Assembly: GCA_964397995.1 (NCBI GenBank)
Contig: CAYNLG010000125.1
Coordinates: 1 to 6,631 of the forward strand
Reading direction: 5' to 3'
From: CAYNLG01 sp964397995
Lineage (GTDB): Bacteria > Planctomycetota > Phycisphaerae > FEN-1346
Length of the DNA: 6,631 nucleotides
Shown here: positions 1 through 4,172 of the stretch, piece by piece
Layout of the letters: each line of letters starts with the position of its first letter
How positions within the stretch are numbered: position 1 is the stretch's first letter
Made by a program: the position numbers and the translations under genes
The notes under the pieces: generated by a model
Database searches by the model: none
What the model was told of the DNA's origin: nothing
What the model saw: only the letters and a program-made list of their open reading frames with translations

Positions 1-372
1 GGGGAAGACCTCGCTCAGGTCACCTGAGAGGTGCGCAATGAGACGGATCTTCGTCTCATCCGCCACGCACGGGGCGAGGACCATGGTGGCCGCCTCCACG
101 AACACATCTTCGTCGTCATCAGCGGGGGCCTCCGTCGGGACGACAACAGAGGCCGGCCGATAGTCCACCCAGCCGGAGCAGACGAAATCGCTTGGAAAAC
201 GCGCGTGCAGCGCCGCGTACGCCTGCGCGTCCAAGACTAGGGACGGCGCGCCTACCTTGGCGAACCCCGGATCGGGCGAGATCACCTCGTAGCGCAGACC
301 GCAAGCGTCCAAGGCTGCCTTGGCCTTGTCGAACTCACCACGTCGCGGGAATGTGCCTACCAGTGTCCGCAT
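1..372 (-). CDS. Two-module hypothetical protein, 3' end outside window (possible DUF3343-like N-terminus plus start of an Fe-S-cluster-type domain)
   Basis: An open frame of 124 codons starts at ATG 372 and runs without a stop through base 1, so the C-terminus is missing. It begins MRTLVGTFPRRGEFDKAKAAL. Residues 1-50 look like a small alpha/beta module (strand, helix, CGLRYEVISPDPG, strand), with the general look of the short DUF3343-type proteins that shuttle sulfur or act as redox accessories. An acidic linker follows (about 81-95, ADDDED). A second module begins near residue 96, and its CVADETKIRLIAHLSGDLS stretch resembles from memory the region preceding the 4Fe-4S cluster in PF04060-type proteins; any cluster cysteines would lie beyond the window. 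Cysteines visible are C24, C65 and C102. The start lies 15 nt after the upstream stop at 388, suggesting the same operon. The ribosome site is weak: AGGAG is 18 nt from the ATG. An in-frame TAG at 388-390 rules out a longer protein. The gene's reality is fairly secure; the family assignment is tentative. Confidence 0.7.
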   Translation of the reverse strand, partial: MRTLVGTFPRRGEFDKAKAALDACGLRYEVISPDPGFAKVGAPSLVLDAQAYAALHARFPSDFVCSGWVDYRPASVVVPTEAPADDDEDVFVEAATMVLAPCVADETKIRLIAHLSGDLSEVFP

Positions 373-387
373 CCGGCGTCCGAGTCC

Positions 388-810
388 CTACTCCTGCCCC
401 AGGACTTCCTTGACCCGAGCCACGACCTGGCCGACCTGTTCGTCGGTGCAGCGGGCACCCTTGACCTTCTCGATGCCCAGGTCGGTGACCTTGATCTGCG
501 TGTAGTTGGTGATGCCGTGACGGTCGAAGCACTTCTTGGCGCAGTCCATCGGGCAGCCGTCGATCACCAGGTTGACGTCGGCGTCACGGGCGGTCTGCAC
601 CATGCCCTGAATGTCGCCGCCCAGCCCGGCCAGGCAGAACATCGTGCCTTTGCCCTCAAACATCAGTTCGCGAGCGGCCTTGTCGGCGGCTTCGCCCACG
701 TTCGCCCCGCCCGAGCAGGCGTACAGGAGAACGTTCGGGCCCGCCTCGCCCCCGCAACAGGACGCGGCCGCCCCGTTCCTGGGTTTCTCATTTCCGCAGC
801 ATTCCGCCAT
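388..810 (-). CDS. DGC-domain putative zinc-binding protein, cysteine-rich (140 aa)
   Basis: This encodes a 140-residue soluble protein with ten cysteines. The signature IDGCPMDCAKKC spans residues 83-94 (D84-G85-C86, C90, C94), which is diagnostic of the DGC domain (PF08859), a family annotated as putative zinc-binding with unknown biochemical role. Other cysteines are C4-C5, C18-C19, C32 in the strand-loop YACSGGANVGEAA, C59 in the FCLAGLGG loop, and C121. The first 20 residues carry two CC pairs in a flexible Gly/Ala-rich leader, which could capture a soft metal; this part is inference. There is no signal peptide or membrane segment, so it should be cytoplasmic. The frame stays open up to 906, but I start at 810 because AAGGAG sits 6 nt upstream and the domain begins right after. 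The upstream small ORF ends inside that ribosome site, implying translational coupling. Genes of this family are often found beside ArsR regulators and redox proteins, which matches this context. Confidence 0.9.
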   Translation of the reverse strand: MAECCGNEKPRNGAAASCCGGEAGPNVLLYACSGGANVGEAADKAARELMFEGKGTMFCLAGLGGDIQGMVQTARDADVNLVIDGCPMDCAKKCFDRHGITNYTQIKVTDLGIEKVKGARCTDEQVGQVVARVKEVLGQE

Positions 811-816
811 GAGACG

Positions 817-822
817 CTCCTT
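817..822 (-). promoter_or_regulatory. Ribosome binding site of the DGC gene, overlapping the stop codon of the small ORF
   Basis: On the minus strand the sequence reads TAAGGAG then cgtctc then ATG. The TAA at 821-823 is the stop of the 51-codon ORF, and AAGGAG sits 6 nt before the start at 810. The site selects the 810 start over the longer open frame and indicates that the two genes are co-translated. Confidence 0.75.
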
Positions 823-976
823 ACTCTCGTGTATCTTCCATGATTGATCCAGAGTCTCCAGAGGCCGGCGACGCCGGGGCGTCGACCTCTGACGCCCGAC
901 CTTCACGGTATCGCGGGCGCTCTCCTTCGTTCCTCGCGAGCACGTCCACCACCAGATGGATGCGGCTCCCGCTCAT
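821..976 (-). CDS. Small hypothetical protein, 51 aa, coupled to the cytochrome gene
   Basis: I do not recognise this protein. It starts MSGSRIHLVVDVLARNEG. A short hydrophobic beta-like segment (IHLVVDVLA, residues 6-14) is followed by a charged, Pro/Ala/Ser-rich and probably disordered tail (about 15-51). It has no cysteine and no membrane segment. The case for it being a gene is positional. Its ATG overlaps the stop of the octaheme cytochrome as ATGA (973-976). A ribosome site GAGGG lies 7 nt upstream, and its stop is embedded in the ribosome site of the DGC gene. Together these leave essentially no untranslated gap between cytochrome and DGC protein. The frame is open further upstream to 1039, but that part overlaps the cytochrome and has no better start. 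It could instead be a translated spacer with no protein function. Confidence 0.5.
   Translation of the reverse strand: MSGSRIHLVVDVLARNEGERPRYREGRASEVDAPASPASGDSGSIMEDTRE
861..889 (-). other. GC-rich hairpin inside the small ORF
   Basis: A perfect 7-bp inverted repeat (CGACGCC-GG-GGCGTCG, 869-884) is flanked by GAGG and CCTC arms that can extend the stem past an internal bulge. In the direction of transcription no T-run follows, so it is not an intrinsic terminator. It could be an mRNA structure affecting stability or coupling between the cytochrome and DGC parts, or a chance product of GC-rich coding sequence. Confidence 0.3.
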
Positions 977-3534
977 CGGCTCACCCTCGCCGACGCACCG
1001 AGACGCGGGGGCTTCACCGCCCGCCGCAATGCCGTCCATATCGCCCCCAATAGCACCAGGACCAGCGCGGCGTCGAAGACCGTGTACGACGCCCGCGTCA
1101 ATGCCGCCAGCGCCGGGGCCTTAAGAAGCATCAGGGAACCCGCCCCTCCCGCCAGAGCGAGGGCGGCCAACAGGTAGACAGCGACGGCCGAGAAAGTGCG
1201 GCGCGTGGGGGTCGTGTCGGCGCCCCCCGGCCGGCGGATGCCGACCTCGCAAAGCAGCGCCACGACGCCGACCACGAAAACAAGGCCCGCGACCGGTGCG
1301 TGGTTGGCGTCCAGCGTGAACCGGGTCGGGAGCATGTAGCCCATCAGGTCCGGCTGCCGCGCCAGGGCGATGGCCGTCACGGCAATCGCCAGGGCGGCCG
1401 CCCAGGGAATCACTCGCAACCGGGGGCGGATGGGGTGGTCCGCAAAGACCCACGCCAGGTGCAGTTCGCCCGCCAGGGCCACCATCGCGGCCACCAGCGC
1501 CACCAGCAGGCCGTACAGAACGGGCTTGAGGTAGGCCTCGCGCCAGGCGCCGACCGTGGCCCAGAAGGTGCTGACGCCGATGACGCAGCACTGCGGCTCG
1601 GAGACCGGCCTGACCTCCGCGTCGAACGGGTACTTCATGGTGGAGGCGAAGAAGAAGTCGGACGACGGATGGTGGCAGTCCGTGCAGCCGCCGGAGCCAA
1701 GCGCGGCCCCGGCCGGGTATACGTCATGGGCGTACTTGTGGACGTTCCCGTAGGGGGACGCCTCCCACTCCTGCTTGGCGATCGTCCGGTACTCGGAGCC
1801 GGAAGCATACACGCGGTCGTTGTAGACCCACACGACGCGCTTGCCGTCCATCGGGTACTTCGCTTCGGCGAGCACCGTGGTCACCGAGGCGATGAGGGCG
1901 TCGATCTCCTCGGGACGGTTGACCTCGATGACGCCGTCGCCGTTGTCGTCGGTGATCTTCGGCAGGTCGGGGAACTTCGAGGCGTCCTTCTGGTGCGTCG
2001 TCCACATCTTGTAGATGTCGCTCATCTTCGGCTGCATGAGGCCGGGCTTGCCCTCGATCTCGATGCCCGGCCAAGCGGTGTGGACGCGGTTGACGGGCCA
2101 GATCTTGCCCTGGTAGCGGGCCAGGAACGGCTTGAACGGCTCGGTCGGCTTGTCGTCGTAGCCCATCATCACGAGGTAGCCGTAGTGGTTGCGGTACGCC
2201 CCGTCGGGGCCGTAGAAGGTCCAGAGGTGCTTGCCCTTGCTGGGGATCTTGGTGCCGGGGTTGAAGACGTCGCTCGCCTGGAACTGGATGGGCTTGACGA
2301 GGCGCTCCGGAACGTGGCAGGTCTCACAGGCGATGGCGTCCAGGTGCAGCGGGGGAAGCCAGCGGTGCTTGGCCACGGGCGCGCCGAAGCGGCCGGTCGT
2401 GTGACAGTCGGCGCAATCGCGCATGGTGTTGTTCAGGTCGTTGCGGACGAGGCCGCCGGGGTCGTCGCCCTTGGCGATCTGATGCTGCTCCTTGTCATTG
2501 ATACGAGGGTCGTCGGCCGAAGAACCGGCGGGATGGCAATCCACGCACTTCATGCCGGCCCGCAGATGCACGTCGGTCCTGGCGCGAAAGTTCGCCCCGC
2601 GCTTCTTCCAGTCCGGCTGCGCGTGGCAGGCGAGACAGGTCTCGTTGCGCGGCTGGCGCACAATGTGGGGCGAGAGGGTGCCGTCGGCGTTGAACACCGC
2701 CGTATCGTACGCCACGCGAACCGGTTCGCCCTCCTTCACCGATCCGGTGACGTCGGCGAGGCCGGCGCCGGCGGTGGCGGCCCAGCGGAAGTTCAGCAAG
2801 CCGATCTGCTTGTGGCGTTCGGCCATGTCGTATTCGGGCAGGTGGCAGAGGAGGCAGTCGGCCTCCAGGACACCGGTCTCGCTCCAACGGGCCTGGTAGT
2901 AGTCGCCATCGAAACCGTTCTCACCCCCGGACGTAAGGCCGCTTGCCGGGTCGGCCATCCGGCGGTCATACCGCGTGCCGCCGCGGTCGTATTCGGCCGA
3001 GCCGCCGCCGGGGTGGCATTTGCCGCAGCCCGCCGTGATGAACGTGAACGAAGTCATGTCCATCGTGGCGGCGGACGCGTTCTTCTTGGGCGAAAGGTAG
3101 CGGTACAGCGGGGCGGGCGAACACCAGGTACCGCCGTAGATGCCCGGTGTCAGCGCCCACTGGCACCGGGCCGCCTGGTCGGCGGCGGGAGCCTCGCCCT
3201 TGCCCATCGTGAAGTGATAGCCCCGGGTGATCGTGTCGTAGTCGTGGCACGTGCCACAGGTCTGCTTGGGCGAGTACGGCGTGCCGGCGTTCGTGCCCTT
3301 GACGGGGTCGATGACGTTGCCCTCTTCGTCCAGGAGGTGGAAGGGCGGGCAGACACCCAAAGGAGAGGCCTTTGCCGAGACGTCGCGACTGGCGGCGGGT
3401 GTGCCGGGGTCGGCCCCGATGGCAGCAACCGCGCCGATCACCCCCAACACCAGAAGGGCCGCAACGGACCAAGACGCAAGGCGCCGCCGAAGCGCGGCGA
3501 TGCGCCGGCTCAGGTTGTGGCCAGCCTTCTCCAT
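973..3534 (-). CDS. Octaheme c-type cytochrome fused to a C-terminal five-helix membrane domain (853 aa)
   Basis: This is a multiheme electron-transfer protein, probably facing the periplasm. Residues about 22-40 form an N-terminal signal anchor after an Arg-rich cytoplasmic end. Eight CXXCH heme c sites begin at residues 93, 170, 227, 300, 330, 374, 403 and 617. The first seven lie within 93-407. The eighth comes after a heme-free insert of about 210 residues that contains a calcium-loop-like DDNGDGVIE (529-537). A CC pair (649-650) precedes five predicted membrane helices at about 671-693, 707-726, 745-766, 779-804 and 817-836. The loops fit the positive-inside rule: RPRLR, RRPGG/PTRR and the Arg-rich C-terminus fall inside, which places the hemes outside. 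H692, H700 and H745 lie near helix ends and could serve as redox ligands or a quinone site; this is inference. The start at 3534 has GGGAG 6 nt upstream. It follows arsR by 57 nt with no visible terminator. I cannot name the substrate; octaheme tetrathionate reductase and hydroxylamine-oxidoreductase families share the heme count but not this architecture. Confidence 0.93.
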   Translation of the reverse strand: MEKAGHNLSRRIAALRRRLASWSVAALLVLGVIGAVAAIGADPGTPAASRDVSAKASPLGVCPPFHLLDEEGNVIDPVKGTNAGTPYSPKQTCGTCHDYDTITRGYHFTMGKGEAPAADQAARCQWALTPGIYGGTWCSPAPLYRYLSPKKNASAATMDMTSFTFITAGCGKCHPGGGSAEYDRGGTRYDRRMADPASGLTSGGENGFDGDYYQARWSETGVLEADCLLCHLPEYDMAERHKQIGLLNFRWAATAGAGLADVTGSVKEGEPVRVAYDTAVFNADGTLSPHIVRQPRNETCLACHAQPDWKKRGANFRARTDVHLRAGMKCVDCHPAGSSADDPRINDKEQHQIAKGDDPGGLVRNDLNNTMRDCADCHTTGRFGAPVAKHRWLPPLHLDAIACETCHVPERLVKPIQFQASDVFNPGTKIPSKGKHLWTFYGPDGAYRNHYGYLVMMGYDDKPTEPFKPFLARYQGKIWPVNRVHTAWPGIEIEGKPGLMQPKMSDIYKMWTTHQKDASKFPDLPKITDDNGDGVIEVNRPEEIDALIASVTTVLAEAKYPMDGKRVVWVYNDRVYASGSEYRTIAKQEWEASPYGNVHKYAHDVYPAGAALGSGGCTDCHHPSSDFFFASTMKYPFDAEVRPVSEPQCCVIGVSTFWATVGAWREAYLKPVLYGLLVALVAAMVALAGELHLAWVFADHPIRPRLRVIPWAAALAIAVTAIALARQPDLMGYMLPTRFTLDANHAPVAGLVFVVGVVALLCEVGIRRPGGADTTPTRRTFSAVAVYLLAALALAGGAGSLMLLKAPALAALTRASYTVFDAALVLVLLGAIWTALRRAVKPPRLGASARVSR

Positions 3535-3591
3535 CGGATTCTCCCAGCCCCCGGTTCTTGGTATGGCGAGCCGGCCCGGACTCGCGGCGCC

Positions 3592-3912
3592 TCAACAGAT
3601 GGCGGCCATTTGCCGCTTCGCCTGTTCCCGAATCACCGTCTCCACACACTCGAAGAACCCGACGATGCAGGGCAACCGGAGCGAATAGAAGACCTGGTTG
3701 CCGCGCTTCTCCTGGCCGACGATGCCGACACCGCGGAGGATCGCCAAGTGCTTCGAGACCGTGGAGATGTCGGCGCCGACGAGGGCCGTCAGTTCGCAGA
3801 CGCACCGCTCGCCGCGCGCCAGTTCGTCCGCCATGAAAAGCCGCGTCGGGTGGCCGAGGGCCTTGAAAACGCGGGCGCGGGACTCGTAGCGGCGTTGGGT
3901 TGGCTCGTCCAT
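3592..3912 (-). CDS. ArsR/SmtB-family metal(loid)-responsive transcriptional repressor (106 aa)
   Basis: This is a winged-helix dimeric repressor of typical family length. The N-terminal region contains FKALGHPTRLFMADEL (16-31), the conserved start of the fold. RCVCEL (36-41) corresponds to the ArsR helix-3 ELCVCDLC motif, but only two of its three cysteines remain (C37, C39; the third position is T42). The recognition helix is DISTVSKHLAILR (48-60), followed by the beta wing EKRGNQVFYSL (68-78). Further cysteines at C82, C89 and the terminal C106 could complete a thiolate site for As(III), Sb(III) or another soft ion. Members of this family leave DNA when the ligand binds. GGAGG 5 nt before ATG 3912 selects this start; the frame is open upstream to 4188, but that stretch contains the promoter. 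It is the first gene of the unit containing the cytochrome, and the operator upstream implies autoregulation. The inducing ligand cannot be read from the sequence. Confidence 0.92.
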   Translation of the reverse strand: MDEPTQRRYESRARVFKALGHPTRLFMADELARGERCVCELTALVGADISTVSKHLAILRGVGIVGQEKRGNQVFYSLRLPCIVGFFECVETVIREQAKRQMAAIC

Positions 3913-3916
3913 GGTC

Positions 3917-3922
3917 ACCTCC
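3917..3922 (-). promoter_or_regulatory. Strong ribosome binding site of the arsR-type gene
   Basis: The minus strand reads GGAGGT and then ATG after gacc. This near-ideal Shine-Dalgarno sequence decides the start at 3912 rather than the in-frame ATGs at 3948-3950 or 4188. Confidence 0.8.
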
Positions 3923-3941
3923 GGCGGCGATGCTTGGCCGT

Positions 3942-3957
3942 TTGGCATAATAGCCAA
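3942..3957. promoter_or_regulatory. Inverted-repeat operator for the ArsR-family repressor
   Basis: A perfect inverted repeat TTGGC-N6-GCCAA has the promoter -10 hexamer exactly as its 6-bp centre. A further TTGGC half-site lies at 3934-3938, 8 bp in register from the first arm. ArsR/SmtB proteins are known to bind inverted repeats overlapping their own promoters, so a dimer here would block RNA polymerase directly. The assignment to this repressor is inferred from position and symmetry. Confidence 0.65.
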
Positions 3958-3975
3958 TTGTTGTCCCAGTTTCAA
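3947..3975 (-). promoter_or_regulatory. Sigma70-type promoter of the arsR-cytochrome-DGC unit
   Basis: The -35 box TTGAAA (3970-3975) and -10 box TATTAT (3947-3952) are each one mismatch from consensus and separated by exactly 17 bp. The transcription start is expected near 3940, giving a leader of about 28 nt before ATG 3912. The AT-rich -10 stands out in an otherwise very GC-rich spacer. Confidence 0.7.
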
Positions 3976-4172
3976 CCCCGCCTCGTTGCTTCGGTTGCTG
4001 ACGTTTTCCCGCGCGGGACCGCTGTCGAGCCGCCGACCCCTGGCGTCCGTGGCCCGGGCCGGTGCCCCGACCACGCGATACGCCGGTTCGGAAGAGCCCC
4101 CCTCGGATGCCGCGCCCCGGCCGTCGAACCGCGCGCGGGCCTTCTCGAACTCGGCATCCTGCTCAAAGGTGG
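3976..4172. other. Intergenic spacer between RND gene and arsR promoter, with a long but probably non-coding open frame
   Basis: I see no terminator with a T-run, no RNA gene and no repeat here. The minus-strand frame of arsR stays open back through the spacer to an ATG at 4188 inside the RND 3' end (92 codons before the chosen arsR start, beginning MCDVVTTFEQDAEFEKARARF). Its start-proximal part has coding-like third-position bias, but it has no recognisable domain. The arsR promoter, operator and ribosome site lie within its distal end. Confidence 0.4.

Noticed and set aside
846..862. Short direct repeat CTCTGG-AGA-CTCTGG (minus strand) as a regulatory site
   Set aside because: It is too short and within the small ORF, with no promoter elements nearby. 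Chance is the simplest explanation.
811..906. N-terminal extension of the DGC protein (32 more residues)
   Set aside because: The extension is Arg/Pro-rich without family character. The strong AAGGAG before 810 and the overlap with the small ORF favour the shorter start.
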